A DNA stretch of 64,000 bases, taken from positions 248,001 to 312,000 of the forward strand of contig NZ_NOIH01000007.1 in assembly GCF_002245655.1 (NCBI RefSeq). The letters are read 5' to 3'. The number at the start of each line of letters is the position of its first letter. Within the stretch, counting starts at the first letter, position 1. Below the pieces are notes generated by a model. It was given only the letters and a program-made list of their open reading frames with translations. It did not search any database and was not told where the DNA came from. The DNA is from Thauera propionica. Its GTDB lineage: Bacteria; Pseudomonadota; Gammaproteobacteria; Burkholderiales; Rhodocyclaceae. Both the position numbers and the translations under genes were made by a program. This document shows positions 1 through 8,592 of the stretch, in pieces.

Positions 1-327
1 GAACGCAGTCTCGGCACTGGCACCGGCGGCCTGCGTTGCCGCTTGCAGGTCGAACTGGACGAATTCGTGCAGGTGTTCCCGAATCCCGAGCAGAGCCGGG
101 TCGAACTCCTTGCCCGTATCGGGCTGTTCCCGCCGCGCAGCGATGTGCCAGTCGCGCACCGCGAGTTCCATATCGTCGAAGCCGCGCCGACGGCCGATGC
201 GGCGGGCGGCGTTGCCGGGTTCCGCCGGGCCAGCGAACTGCTTGCCTCGAAGGTAGCCGAATGGATCACCGAACTTGACCAGGAGCCGGGCGAGGGCTTG
301 AATGGCCGCGGGCGTTGCGGCGCCTGA
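1..327 (+). CDS. C-terminal part of a PqiC/ABC_trans_aux-type lipoprotein (5' end outside window)
   Basis: Frame 1 is open from the first base to TGA at 325-327, giving 108 residues of a gene that begins upstream. The text resembles the C-terminal half of ABC-type transport auxiliary lipoproteins (PqiC/DUF330-like): a beta-rich stretch with VELDEFVQVF, then AHREFHIVEAAP, then a helix ending in SKVAEWITELD. Such proteins are outer-membrane lipoproteins that work with MlaD/PqiB-type MCE proteins and an ABC permease in lipid transport. The lipobox and N-terminal half are missing, so the family call rests on this end only. The last ten residues are Gly/Arg-rich and look unconserved. Confidence 0.6.
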   Translation, partial: ERSLGTGTGGLRCRLQVELDEFVQVFPNPEQSRVELLARIGLFPPRSDVPVAHREFHIVEAAPTADAAGGVAGFRRASELLASKVAEWITELDQEPGEGLNGRGRCGA

Positions 328-461
328 ACGTCGACTGAGGCGGAGGGCGCCACGGATCGTCCGCCTTGGGCGTAGCGGCAGACCAACTTCGCATCTCAGC
401 CCATGTTCGCCGATGCAGTGGGCTTGGCGACTCGAAGCGTCGCCGGGTACCATCAGTCGAC

Positions 462-479
462 GTTTACGTTAACGTAAAC
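462..479. promoter_or_regulatory. Perfect 18-bp palindrome upstream of the enoyl-CoA hydratase gene
   Basis: GTTTACGTTAACGTAAAC reads the same on both strands without a mismatch and ends 41 bases before the ATG at 521. It lies in the only non-coding gap (328-520) before this gene, where an operator would be expected. ACGT-containing palindromes of this kind are known from regulators of acyl-CoA and branched-chain amino acid catabolism; which regulator binds here is not known. Confidence 0.6.
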
Positions 480-520
480 AAACCACAGCACCCGAGACCT
501 GACAACCGGAGGAGATCCCA

Positions 521-1321
521 ATGAGCGCCGTGCCCGTTCCCAACACCGATTCCATGCTGCTGCGTCATGACCACGACGGCGTCGCGACGCTGACGCTGAA
601 TCGCCCGAACCAGTTCAACTCCCTGTCCTTCGAGATGCTGGAGGCCCTGATCGCGGCCGTGGACGAGATTGCGCGCGACGACAGCGTGCGCGTCGTGGTG
701 CTGGCGGGTGAGGGCAAGGCGTTCTGCGCCGGGCACGACCTGAAGGAAATGCGTGCCAACCACACGCACGACTTCCAGCAGCGTCTGTTCCGCCTGTGCG
801 GCAAGTTCATGATGAAGCTCACCGAGCTGCCACAACCCGTCATCGCCCGGGTGCACGGCATCGCCACCGCGGCGGGCTGCCAGCTGGTGTCGATGTGCGA
901 CCTGGCAGTCGCGTCCGACGTCGCACGCTTTGCCGTGTCCGGCATCAATGTCGGCCTGTTCTGCGCCACGCCGGGCGTAGGCCTGTCGCGCAACATGGGG
1001 CGCAAGGAAGCCTTCGAGATGCTGGTGACCGGTGATTTCATCGACGCCCACGAAGCCAGGCGCCGGGGCCTGATCAATCGCGTCGTGCCGCTCGAGCAAC
1101 TCGACGCCGAGATCGCGAAGCTCGCCGCCTCGATCGTCGCCAAGTCACCGGTGGCCATCCGCATGGGCAAGCAGATGTTCTACAAGCAAATCGAGATGGG
1201 CATGGATGCGGCCTACCAGATGGCCGCCGAAACCATGGCCTGCAACGCGATGTGCGAGGATGCGGCAGAGGGCATCGACGCCTTCATCGCCAAGCGCAAG
1301 CCGGAGTGGAAGGGACGTTGA
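521..1321 (+). CDS. Enoyl-CoA hydratase/isomerase family protein
   Basis: The 266-residue protein is a crotonase-fold enzyme, expected to hydrate trans-2-enoyl-CoA in the cytoplasm during fatty acid or related acyl-CoA degradation. LTLNRPNQFNSLS near residue 25 is the N-terminal crotonase motif. GEGKAFCAGHDLKEM (about 64-78) forms the CoA-binding/oxyanion loop, and GIATAAGCQLVSMCDLAVAS (about 111-130) carries the second oxyanion-hole glycine. Length is normal. The start is set by GGAGGAG seven bases before the ATG. The human ECHDC3-type subgroup has a similar CAGHDL loop, so the exact substrate is open. The palindrome at 462-479 probably controls it. Confidence 0.9.
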   Translation: MSAVPVPNTDSMLLRHDHDGVATLTLNRPNQFNSLSFEMLEALIAAVDEIARDDSVRVVVLAGEGKAFCAGHDLKEMRANHTHDFQQRLFRLCGKFMMKLTELPQPVIARVHGIATAAGCQLVSMCDLAVASDVARFAVSGINVGLFCATPGVGLSRNMGRKEAFEMLVTGDFIDAHEARRRGLINRVVPLEQLDAEIAKLAASIVAKSPVAIRMGKQMFYKQIEMGMDAAYQMAAETMACNAMCEDAAEGIDAFIAKRKPEWKGR

Positions 1322-1353
1322 GCCGGAGCGGCTGCACCTCGTCGCCGTGCGCC

Positions 1354-2118
1354 ATGCTGATCGATACTCATATTCACCTCGATGCGGCCGAATTCGACGC
1401 GGACCGGCCGCAACTCATCGAGGGCGCACGCAGGGCGGGGGTCGGTGGGTTCGTCGTGCCTGCGGTCGACCGATCGAGCTTCGACGCGGTCGCAGCGCTA
1501 GCGTCGGCGCACGAGGACATTTGCTTTGCCCTTGGCATCCATCCGCTCTACGTGATGCAGGCGCAGGAGGCCGATCTCGAGCAACTCGACGTCCGGCTTG
1601 GCGAGGGTAGGGCAGTGGCGGTGGGCGAGATCGGACTCGACCATTTCGTTGCGGACGTCGATCACGCCCGCCAGCTCGAATTCTTCGTTGCACAACTCAG
1701 GCTGGCCAAACGCCACGATCTACCCGTGATCCTTCATGTTCGGCGGGCGATCGACCCCATCCTTAAGCAGCTGCGCCGCATCGGCGTCAAGGGCGGCATC
1801 GCTCACGCCTTCAACGGCAGCCGTCAGCAGGCCCAGATGTTCATCGATCTCGGGTTCAAGCTCGGCTTCGGGGGCGCGATGACCTATAGCGGATCGACGC
1901 GGATCCGCGAACTGGCCGCCACGTTGCCGCTGGGGGCCATCGTGCTCGAAACGGACGCGCCGGACATCCCGCCCGAGTGGGCACAGCGGCGGCGCAACGA
2001 ACCCGCCAATCTTGCGCGCTATGCCGAAATTCTCGCTGCCTTGCGGGGCGTCGACGTTGCCGAGGTGATCGCGATCACCGGGCGCAACGCGCTCGACGTC
2101 CTGGGTTGGAGACGCTAG
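1354..2118 (+). CDS. TatD family hydrolase (metal-dependent DNase-like)
   Basis: A 254-residue TIM-barrel metallohydrolase. The start chosen gives the typical N-terminus MLIDTHIHLDAAEFD with the HxH metal ligands at residues 5 and 7. GEIGLDHF (about 92) supplies the glutamate ligand, VILHVRRA (about 126) a histidine, GGIAHAFNGS (about 147) a further histidine, and LETDAPDIPP (about 202) the terminal aspartate. This set matches TatD/YcfH/YjjV nucleases. The gap to the hydratase gene is 32 bases, so they may be co-transcribed. The 3' end overlaps the end of the convergent TetR gene by four bases. Confidence 0.9.
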   Translation: MLIDTHIHLDAAEFDADRPQLIEGARRAGVGGFVVPAVDRSSFDAVAALASAHEDICFALGIHPLYVMQAQEADLEQLDVRLGEGRAVAVGEIGLDHFVADVDHARQLEFFVAQLRLAKRHDLPVILHVRRAIDPILKQLRRIGVKGGIAHAFNGSRQQAQMFIDLGFKLGFGGAMTYSGSTRIRELAATLPLGAIVLETDAPDIPPEWAQRRRNEPANLARYAEILAALRGVDVAEVIAITGRNALDVLGWRR

Positions 2119-2720
2119 CGGGCGCCGGACGCTTCCGCGGACGACTGCGAACGGGCAATCAGATCTGCGATGTCGCGCTTCAGCCGCAGGACATCGCTGT
2201 CGAACTTCTCGTAGATCATCAGCGATACGCCGAACACGTAGGCGTAAAGCAGCATGCAGCGGCTGGACGCCTCTTCCATCGGCACGCCACAGGCGAGGAA
2301 GAGGTCGCGCGCGCACCGCAGACGTACGTCATCCACCTCGGCCACGATGGCCGCAGCCTCGGCGTCGCGCCGCGCCCAGTCGCGCACCGCCAGCTCGATC
2401 ATCATGCCGCGCCGGCTGCGGCTGGCGCTATACACGTCAATCACGTGGTAGATCTGGGCCAGTTCCTTGCCGGGCTGGGCACGCGTCTGCTTGATGATGT
2501 CGCGGATCCGGCCGTCCTTCCAGTGGTGCAGGATGGCAAGAAGCAGGTCGCGCCGGTCCTGGAAGTGCCAATAGAAACTGCCCTTCGTCACCTTGAGGCG
2601 TTTTGCGAGCACCTCCACGCGCAGGCCGGCAATACCTTCCTCTGCCAGCACTTCGACGGCGGCGGTCACCCAGCTCTGACGATCGAGCTGGACGCGGGTC
2701 TTCTTGGGAGTGTTTTCCAT
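2115..2720 (-). CDS. TetR/AcrR family transcriptional regulator
   Basis: A 201-residue one-component regulator. The N-terminal helix-turn-helix is clear: [48 protein letters not shown] (residues about 16-63), with the canonical K-G-S-F-Y-W-H-F recognition segment. The C-terminal half is the variable ligand-binding domain. I chose the methionine at 2720 (MENTPKK) because the upstream ATG at 2750 lies inside the palindrome 2748-2763. The gene diverges from etfBA, so it probably represses etfBA and itself in response to an acyl-CoA-type ligand. That role is inference from position. Confidence 0.88.
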   Translation of the reverse strand: MENTPKKTRVQLDRQSWVTAAVEVLAEEGIAGLRVEVLAKRLKVTKGSFYWHFQDRRDLLLAILHHWKDGRIRDIIKQTRAQPGKELAQIYHVIDVYSASRSRRGMMIELAVRDWARRDAEAAAIVAEVDDVRLRCARDLFLACGVPMEEASSRCMLLYAYVFGVSLMIYEKFDSDVLRLKRDIADLIARSQSSAEASGAR

Positions 2721-2747
2721 ACGGAGTAGTATTGACGATTCCCGCCC

Positions 2748-2763
2748 CATACGCTACCGTATG
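2748..2763. promoter_or_regulatory. Inverted repeat, likely operator of the TetR regulator
   Basis: CATACGCTACCGTATG has perfect 6-bp arms around a 4-bp centre and sits between the divergent tetR and etfB genes. A second, weaker site with ATAC/GTAT arms lies at about 2719-2732, overlapping the tetR start. This arrangement fits autorepression plus control of etfBA. Confidence 0.55.
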
Positions 2764-2894
2764 TCGATGCTGTCGCAAAGCGTGCGTCGTCCCTTGCGGG
2801 ACCTGCGTGTCTTGCGGCAGGAGCAGTGCCATAATCATCCGGTCCGGTCGCAAGCGCCGGAGGAGACTTCGATCAATACAAGGAGCGCGGCAGA

Positions 2895-3644
2895 GTGAAG
2901 ATTCTCGTACCAGTCAAACGCGTTGTGGACTACAACGTCAAGGTTCGCGTCAAGGCCGACGGCAGCGGCGTGGACATCGCCAACGTCAAGATGAGCATGA
3001 ACCCCTTCGACGAAATCGCGGTGGAAGAAGCCGTGCGCCTGAAGGAAGCCGGCGTGGCGACCGAGGTCGTGGCGGTGAGCTGCGGCGTCACCGCCTGCCA
3101 GGAAACGCTGCGCGCGGCGATGGCGATTGGCGCCGACCGCGGTATCCTGGTCGAGACGGACGTCGAACTGCAGCCGCTGGCCGTCGCCAAGCTGCTCAAG
3201 GCCGTGTGCGACAAGGAACAGCCCGACCTGGTGATCGCCGGCAAGCAGGCGATCGACGACGACGCCAATCAGACCGGGCAGATGCTCTCCGCGCTGATGG
3301 GCTGGCCGCAGGCCACCTTCGCCTCCAAGGTCGCGCTCGCCGACGGCAAGGCACAAGTCACGCGCGAGATCGACGGCGGTCTCGAGACCCTGTCGGTGAA
3401 GCTGCCCGCGGTGGTCACCACCGACCTGCGCCTGAACGAGCCGCGCTACGCCACGCTGCCCAACATCATGAAGGCCAAGAAGAAGCCGCTCGACACCGTC
3501 AAGCCGGCCGATCTGGGCGTCGATGTGGCGCCGCGCCTGACCACGCTCAAGGTGTCCGAGCCGCCCAAGCGCAGCGCGGGCGAACGCGTGGCCGATGTCG
3601 CGCAGCTGGTCGACAAACTCAAGAACGTTGCGAAGGTGATCTGA
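2895..3644 (+). CDS. etfB: Electron transfer flavoprotein beta subunit
   Basis: A 249-residue ETF beta subunit. With EtfA it accepts electrons from acyl-CoA dehydrogenases and passes them to ETF:ubiquinone oxidoreductase. [20 protein letters not shown] is the characteristic N-terminus and [17 protein letters not shown] (about 35-51) the family signature; [28 protein letters not shown] (about 115-142) is the AMP/dehydrogenase-binding region. The start is GTG at 2895 with AGGAG nine bases upstream. etfA follows after two bases, so they form an operon and are translated together. Confidence 0.97.
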   Translation: MKILVPVKRVVDYNVKVRVKADGSGVDIANVKMSMNPFDEIAVEEAVRLKEAGVATEVVAVSCGVTACQETLRAAMAIGADRGILVETDVELQPLAVAKLLKAVCDKEQPDLVIAGKQAIDDDANQTGQMLSALMGWPQATFASKVALADGKAQVTREIDGGLETLSVKLPAVVTTDLRLNEPRYATLPNIMKAKKKPLDTVKPADLGVDVAPRLTTLKVSEPPKRSAGERVADVAQLVDKLKNVAKVI

Positions 3645-3646
3645 AC

Positions 3647-4576
3647 ATGGCCATTCTCGTCATTGCCGAACACGACAACCAATCGATCAAGGCCGCCACG
3701 CTCAACACCGTAACCGCGGCGAGCAAGCTGGGTGGCGACATCCACGTGCTGGTGGCCGGTGCCGGCTGCGGTGCCGCGGCCGAGGCGGCGGCCAAGGTCG
3801 CAGGCGTGGCCAAGGTGCTCGTGTGCGACGCCCCGCAGTACGAAGCCCAGACCGCGGAGAACGTCGCCGAGCTGGTGAAGGGTCTGGCCCCGAGCTACAG
3901 CCATGTGCTCGCCCCGGCCACCTCGGCCGGCAAGAACATGCTGCCGCGCGTGGCCGCGCAGCTCGACGTCGCGCAGATCAGCGACATCGTCGCGGTCGAG
4001 TCCGCCGACACCTTCGTGCGCCCGATCTATGCCGGCAACGCGCTGGCCACGGTCAAGAGCGCTGACGCGATCAAGCTCATCACGGTGCGTACCACCGCGT
4101 TTGACGCCGCCGGTGACGGCAACGCCGCACCGGTGGAAGCCGTGGCGGCAGCGGCCGATCTCGGCGTGACCGCGCTGGTCGGTCGCGAGATCACCAAGAG
4201 TGCCCGTCCCGAACTGGGTGCGGCCAAGATCATCGTCTCGGGTGGTCGCGGCCTGGGCAGCGGCGACAACTACCACCAGCTGCTCGAGCCGCTGGCCGAC
4301 AAGCTCGGCGCCGCGCTGGGCGCGAGCCGCGCCGCGGTCGACGCCGGCTACGTGCCCAACGACTACCAGGTCGGCCAGACCGGCAAGATCGTCGCGCCGC
4401 AGCTCTACATCGCGATCGGCATCTCCGGCGCGATCCAGCATCTGGCGGGCATGAAGGACTCCAAGGTGATCGTGGCGATCAACAAGGATCCGGAAGCACC
4501 GATCTTCCAGGTGGCCGACTACGGCCTGGTGGGGGATCTGTTCGAGGTGGTTCCGCAACTGACCTCGGCGATCTGA
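3647..4576 (+). CDS. etfA: Electron transfer flavoprotein alpha subunit
   Basis: A 309-residue FAD-binding ETF alpha subunit. The N-terminal domain starts [25 protein letters not shown]. The C-terminal FAD domain shows [69 protein letters not shown] (about 195-265), which contains the conserved R-A-x-V-D and Q-x-GQTGK motifs. Length is normal. The product pairs with EtfB and probably serves the acyl-CoA dehydrogenase encoded at 5304. Confidence 0.97.
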   Translation: MAILVIAEHDNQSIKAATLNTVTAASKLGGDIHVLVAGAGCGAAAEAAAKVAGVAKVLVCDAPQYEAQTAENVAELVKGLAPSYSHVLAPATSAGKNMLPRVAAQLDVAQISDIVAVESADTFVRPIYAGNALATVKSADAIKLITVRTTAFDAAGDGNAAPVEAVAAAADLGVTALVGREITKSARPELGAAKIIVSGGRGLGSGDNYHQLLEPLADKLGAALGASRAAVDAGYVPNDYQVGQTGKIVAPQLYIAIGISGAIQHLAGMKDSKVIVAINKDPEAPIFQVADYGLVGDLFEVVPQLTSAI

Positions 4577-4606
4577 TCGCGCGACCGGCCTGGCGGAGGC
4601 GCCGAC

Positions 4607-5272
4607 ATGAACCTTGCGAGTTCGCTGTTTCCGGCGGTCTGGCACGGCATCATGCTGGCGCTTTCGCTGGCTGTCGTATGGCAAACGGTGCGCCGCGCCC
4701 CCTGGCGGCGACTTCTGGAGAGCTCCCAGCTCAACCTGCTACTGGGGTTCGCGGTGGGGCTCACCCTGATGTGGAGCCTGAAGGCCGGCGTGAAACCTGG
4801 TCTCAACCTCCACATGCTTGGAGCCATGGCCGCGACACTCACGCTTGGGCCGTGGCTCGCCCTGGTTGCGCTCGCGGCGGCCCTGAGCGGAGTCACCCTA
4901 AACGGGGCAATCGAATGGGATGCTTGGCCGATCAACTTCATCCTGATGGCGGTGGTCCCGGTGGCCATCGCGAGCGGCATCCAGCGATGCATCGAGAGAT
5001 GGTTGCCCGCCCACTTCTTCGTCTTCATCTTCGTGACGAGTTTTGCCGGTGCTGCACTCACGGTCATGCTGCAAGGCGCGGTCGCCTCGGCCGCAATGGT
5101 CGTGGCGGGTGCCTACAGCGCCGAGTTCCTGCTCAGCGACTACCTGCCCTTTTTCCTGCTTCTCGGTTTCTCCGAGGCATGGATCAGCGGCGCCATCGTC
5201 ACGTTGCTGGTGGTTTACCGACCCGACTGGGTAGCGGGCTTCGACGATAGCCGCTACCTCCTGAACAAGTAA
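4607..5272 (+). CDS. CbiM-like integral membrane protein (energy-coupling factor permease family), atypical
   Basis: A 221-residue polytopic membrane protein with about six hydrophobic segments. Its profile resembles CbiM/NikM substrate-binding components of ECF transporters (GAMAATLTLGPWLALVALAAAL, ALTVMLQGAVAS, FLLLGFSEAWISGAIV). True CbiM/NikM proteins begin Met-His and use that histidine to bind Co or Ni; this one begins MNLASSLF and lacks it. No CbiQ or CbiO partner is nearby. It lies between etfA and an acyl-CoA dehydrogenase gene on the same strand, with gaps of 30 and 31 bases. Its substrate is unknown. Confidence 0.7.
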   Translation: MNLASSLFPAVWHGIMLALSLAVVWQTVRRAPWRRLLESSQLNLLLGFAVGLTLMWSLKAGVKPGLNLHMLGAMAATLTLGPWLALVALAAALSGVTLNGAIEWDAWPINFILMAVVPVAIASGIQRCIERWLPAHFFVFIFVTSFAGAALTVMLQGAVASAAMVVAGAYSAEFLLSDYLPFFLLLGFSEAWISGAIVTLLVVYRPDWVAGFDDSRYLLNK

Positions 5273-5303
5273 GACCAACACCCTTTCTGGAGATACCCAA
5301 TCC

Positions 5304-7100
5304 ATGAGCAACTACAGCGCCCCAATCCGTGACATGCAGTTCGTTATGCGCGAACTGGCCGGCCTTGACGAAGTCGCCCAACTGCCGGGCAACGAGGAAG
5401 TGTCCCCCGACCTGGTCGACGCCATTCTCGAGGAAGCCGACAAGTTCGCCAGCGGCGTGCTCGCTCCGCTGAACTGGACGGGCGATCAGGAAGGGGCCAA
5501 GTGGAACGATGGCGCCGTGACGACGGCCCCCGGCTGGAAGGACGCCTACAAGCAGTTCGCCGAATCGGGCTGGACCGCACTCGCGGGCGATACCAACTAC
5601 GGAGGCCAGGGCCTGCCCAAGCTGCTATCGACGGCCGTCATGGAGATGTGGAAGTCGGCCAACATGGCGTTCTCGCTCTGCCCGATGCTCACCACTGGCG
5701 CCATCGAGGCGCTGCTGCTGCGCGGTACGGACGAGCAGAAGGAGATGTATCTGCCGAAGATGATCTCGGGCGAGTGGACCGGCACCATGAACCTGACCGA
5801 ACCGCAAGCGGGTTCGGACCTCGCCGCTGTCCGCACCAAGGCAGAACCGCAGGGTGATGGCACCTACAAGATCTTCGGCCAGAAGATCTTCATCACCTAC
5901 GGTGATCACGACATGACGGACAACATCATCCACCTGGTGCTGGCTCGCCTGCCGGACGCGCCGGAAGGGGTGAAGGGCATCTCGCTGTTCGTGGTGCCGA
6001 AGTTCATGGTCAATGCCGACGGCAGCCTGGGTGCGCGCAATGACGTGCATTGCGTGTCGATCGAGCACAAGCTCGGCATTCACGCCAGCCCGACCTGCGT
6101 GCTCGCGTTCGGCGACAAGGGTGGCGCGATCGGCACGCTGGTGGGCGAGCCCAACCGCGGTCTCGAGTACATGTTCATCATGATGAACGAAGCCCGTTTT
6201 GCGGTCGGCATGGAAGGCCTGGCGCTGTCGGAGCGCGCCTACCAGCATGCGCTGCAGTACGCCAAGGATCGCGTGCAGGGCACCGACGCCGGCGTGCGCG
6301 GCGGTCCGAAGGTCAACATCCTTCACCATGCCGACGTCCGCCGCCTGCTGATGAACATGAAGAGCAAGACCGAGGCGATGCGTGCGCTGGCGTACGTGGT
6401 CGGCGCGGCGTTCGACAAGGCCCACAACCATCCGGATGAATCCGTCCGCGCTCAGAACCAGGCATTCGTCGACCTGATGATCCCGGTGGTCAAGGGCTGG
6501 TGCACCGAGAACTCGATCGACGTCACGTCCGACGGCGTGCAGGTTCATGGCGGCATGGGCTTCATCGAGGAGACGGGTGCGGCGCAGCACTTCCGCGATT
6601 CCCGCATCACCACGATCTACGAGGGCACGACGGCGATCCAGGCGAACGACCTGATCGGCCGCAAGATCGCCCGCGAGAACGGTGTCACCATTGCCGGCGT
6701 GGTCAAGATGATGCGTGCAGTCGAGGCGGAACTGGCCGGTGCCGGCGATGCCGCGCTGGGCGCGATCGCCAAGTCGCTGGGCGCCGGTGTGTCCGCGGTG
6801 GAGGAGGCCGTGGCCTACATCCTCGCCACCTACAGCCAGGACATCAAGGCTGCATCGGTCGGGTCCGTACCCTTCCTGAAGCTGCTGGGCATCGTTGCCG
6901 GCGGCTGGCAGATGGGACGCGCCGCGCTGATCGCGAAGCGCAAGCTGGAAGCTGGTGAAGGTGAAGCGTCGTTCTACAAGACGAAGATCGTCACCGCGCG
7001 CTTCTACGCCGACCACGTGCTGGCCCAGGCATCCGGCCTGGCCTACACCATCGTCAACGGCGCGGCAGGCGCCCTCGAGCTGAGCGAAGAGCAGTTCTGA
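5304..7100 (+). CDS. Acyl-CoA dehydrogenase with C-terminal extension (DmdC/AcdA-type)
   Basis: A 598-residue flavoenzyme of the long acyl-CoA dehydrogenase branch, about 200 residues longer than ordinary ACADs. NLTEPQAGSDLAAVRTKAEPQGDGTYKIFGQKIFITYGDHD (about 158-200) is the FAD/substrate motif. VHGGMGFIEETGAAQHFRDSRITTIYEGTTAIQANDLIGRKI (about 413-455) is the C-terminal ACAD signature. The last 140 residues form the extra domain found in 3-methylmercaptopropionyl-CoA dehydrogenase and relatives. The actual substrate cannot be read from sequence. It probably passes electrons to the EtfBA pair encoded just upstream. Confidence 0.92.
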   Translation: MSNYSAPIRDMQFVMRELAGLDEVAQLPGNEEVSPDLVDAILEEADKFASGVLAPLNWTGDQEGAKWNDGAVTTAPGWKDAYKQFAESGWTALAGDTNYGGQGLPKLLSTAVMEMWKSANMAFSLCPMLTTGAIEALLLRGTDEQKEMYLPKMISGEWTGTMNLTEPQAGSDLAAVRTKAEPQGDGTYKIFGQKIFITYGDHDMTDNIIHLVLARLPDAPEGVKGISLFVVPKFMVNADGSLGARNDVHCVSIEHKLGIHASPTCVLAFGDKGGAIGTLVGEPNRGLEYMFIMMNEARFAVGMEGLALSERAYQHALQYAKDRVQGTDAGVRGGPKVNILHHADVRRLLMNMKSKTEAMRALAYVVGAAFDKAHNHPDESVRAQNQAFVDLMIPVVKGWCTENSIDVTSDGVQVHGGMGFIEETGAAQHFRDSRITTIYEGTTAIQANDLIGRKIARENGVTIAGVVKMMRAVEAELAGAGDAALGAIAKSLGAGVSAVEEAVAYILATYSQDIKAASVGSVPFLKLLGIVAGGWQMGRAALIAKRKLEAGEGEASFYKTKIVTARFYADHVLAQASGLAYTIVNGAAGALELSEEQF

Positions 7101-7148
7101 TCTTCGGTTTCGTGCCCGCGCAAGCGGGCGCGAAACCGAAGCGGACAA

Positions 7149-7180
7149 AAAAAGACCCGGGCCAAAACCCGGGTCTTTTT
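7149..7180. terminator. Bidirectional rho-independent terminator
   Basis: AAAAAGACCCGGG (7149-7161) pairs without mismatch with CCCGGGTCTTTTT (7168-7180) around a CCAAAA loop. A run of A precedes and a run of T follows, so it works on both strands. It sits between the convergent acyl-CoA dehydrogenase and parvulin genes and ends both transcripts. Confidence 0.95.
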
Positions 7181-7215
7181 CTTTGCCGCAGACGGAGGCG
7201 AATCCGTCGGATGCC

Positions 7216-7998
7216 TTACTCCACCTTTGCCTTGGCGCGCAGGTCGAGCACATGCTTCTCGACCTTCTGCTGCTGCAGACGCTGCTGCAGTTGCGGCTTC
7301 ACTTCTTCGAACGGGGGCGCCTGAGTCGCACGTACATCGTCGAGCTGGATGACGTGATAGCCAAAGTCGCTCTTGACCGGCGTGGTCGTGAACTTGCCCT
7401 TCTCGAGACCCACCATGGCGTCGGAGAACGGCTTCACGAACATGCCCGGGTTGCTCCAGCCAAGATCGCCGCCGCGATCCTTCGAGCCCGGGTCGCGCGA
7501 ATCCTTGGCTACCTCTTCGAACGCGGTGCCGGACTGCAGCTTGGCGATGATGGCCTTCGCTTCGTCTTCGGTTTCGACCAGCACGTGACGGGGCTTGTAT
7601 TCCTTGTCGCCCATGCGGCCCTTGATCGCGTCGTACTCCTTCTTCAGGTCGGCATCGCTGACCGGGTTGTTCTTGACGAAATCCTGCAGGTAGGCGCGAA
7701 TCAGGATGGCCTGCTTGGCCATTTCCATCTGGGCCTGGACGTCAGCCTTCTTGGCCAGCCCCTTGTTGGTGGCTTCCTGGCTCAGCACTTCGCGACGGAT
7801 CAGCTCCTCACGGACGGCATCCTTCAGCTGCTGGCTTTCAGGCGCACCCTGGGCGCGCTGTTCGGCAAGCATGGCTTCGGCACGCTCGGCCGGAATCGCA
7901 ATGCCATTAACCTTGGCCAGCGATTCGGCCGCAGCCGCGGGGAGGGCAATGAAGCCGGCCATCAGGGCAATGGCAAGGCGGCTCGGAAAGCGTTTCAT
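7216..7998 (-). CDS. Periplasmic parvulin-type peptidyl-prolyl cis-trans isomerase
   Basis: A 260-residue PpiC/SurA-like foldase. The first 23 residues (MKRFPSRLAIALMAGFIALPAAAA) are a signal peptide. A helical SurA_N-like region follows (about 30-125), then a single rotamase domain from about 130 to 230 with PRHVLVETEDEAKAIIAKLQSG, GDLGWSNPGMFVKPFSDAM and PVKSDFGYHVIQLDDVR, all parvulin signatures. The tail is coiled and Gln/Lys-rich. It acts on proline bonds of unfolded periplasmic or outer-membrane proteins. It heads away from the bolA gene with a ten-base gap, probably the last gene of the bolA-yciI-yciB set. Confidence 0.93.
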   Translation of the reverse strand: MKRFPSRLAIALMAGFIALPAAAAESLAKVNGIAIPAERAEAMLAEQRAQGAPESQQLKDAVREELIRREVLSQEATNKGLAKKADVQAQMEMAKQAILIRAYLQDFVKNNPVSDADLKKEYDAIKGRMGDKEYKPRHVLVETEDEAKAIIAKLQSGTAFEEVAKDSRDPGSKDRGGDLGWSNPGMFVKPFSDAMVGLEKGKFTTTPVKSDFGYHVIQLDDVRATQAPPFEEVKPQLQQRLQQQKVEKHVLDLRAKAKVE

Positions 7999-8008
7999 AG
8001 GTGTTCCT

Positions 8009-8296
8009 TCAGGAGGGTTGTGTGGTGGCCTCTTCGGCCGTGTTTGCCTTGATGGCGAGGGCGTGAATGTCTTTCTTCATCATGTCGCCCAAGGCTTGGT
8101 AAATCATTCGGTGACGTGCGACGGTGCCATGCCCCGCAAAGACTGGCGACACGATCCGCAAGCGGTAGTGGCCGCCGCCCTCACGCGCGCCGGCGTGGCC
8201 CGCGTGCAGGGCGCTGTCGTCGTGGATCTCGATCAACTCGGGCTCGAACGCGTCCACCAGCCGTTCATGGATGCGGGAGACGACGGCTTGCGTCAC
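8009..8296 (-). CDS. BolA family protein
   Basis: A 95-residue BolA/IbaG-type protein. IHERLVDAFEPELIEIHDDSALHAGHAGAREGGGHYRLRIVSPVFAGHGTVARHRMIYQALGDMMKKDIHALAIKA covers the whole class-II KH-like fold, including the HxxH-type region and the HRMIYQAL helix. BolA proteins bind Fe-S clusters with monothiol glutaredoxins and influence cell shape and stress responses. The start overlaps the yciI-like stop by four bases, so the two are translationally coupled. Confidence 0.93.
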   Translation of the reverse strand: MTQAVVSRIHERLVDAFEPELIEIHDDSALHAGHAGAREGGGHYRLRIVSPVFAGHGTVARHRMIYQALGDMMKKDIHALAIKANTAEEATTQPS

Positions 8297-8592
8297 GGCA
8301 GGACCTTCTTGAACGGGCGTACGGAGGTGCGGGCAAACACACCCTCGCGCACGTATGCGTCCTCAGCCAGCCATCTCTCGGCACTGGCCTGGGAGTCGAA
8401 CTCGGCGACAACGAGACTGCCGGCGAAACCGGCAGGACCGGGGTCCGGCGAGTCGATCGCGGGCATCGGGCCGGCGATCAGCAGACGCCCCTCGTCGCGC
8501 AGGGCCTCGAGCCGCGCAAGGTGCTCCGGACGGACCGCCATGCGGCGATCGAGCGTACCTGGAGCATCCTCGCCGATCAGTGCATAGAACAT
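8293..8592 (-). CDS. YciI family protein
   Basis: A 99-residue single-domain YCII protein with a dimeric ferredoxin-like fold: [48 protein letters not shown] followed by GSLVVAEFDSQASAERWLAEDAYVREGVF. The conserved His (R-x-EHL) and the D-P/A-Y region are both visible. The biochemical role of YciI proteins is not settled. The gene order yciB-yciI-bolA is common in betaproteobacteria. It starts on the base where yciB ends. Confidence 0.92.
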   Translation of the reverse strand: MFYALIGEDAPGTLDRRMAVRPEHLARLEALRDEGRLLIAGPMPAIDSPDPGPAGFAGSLVVAEFDSQASAERWLAEDAYVREGVFARTSVRPFKKVLP

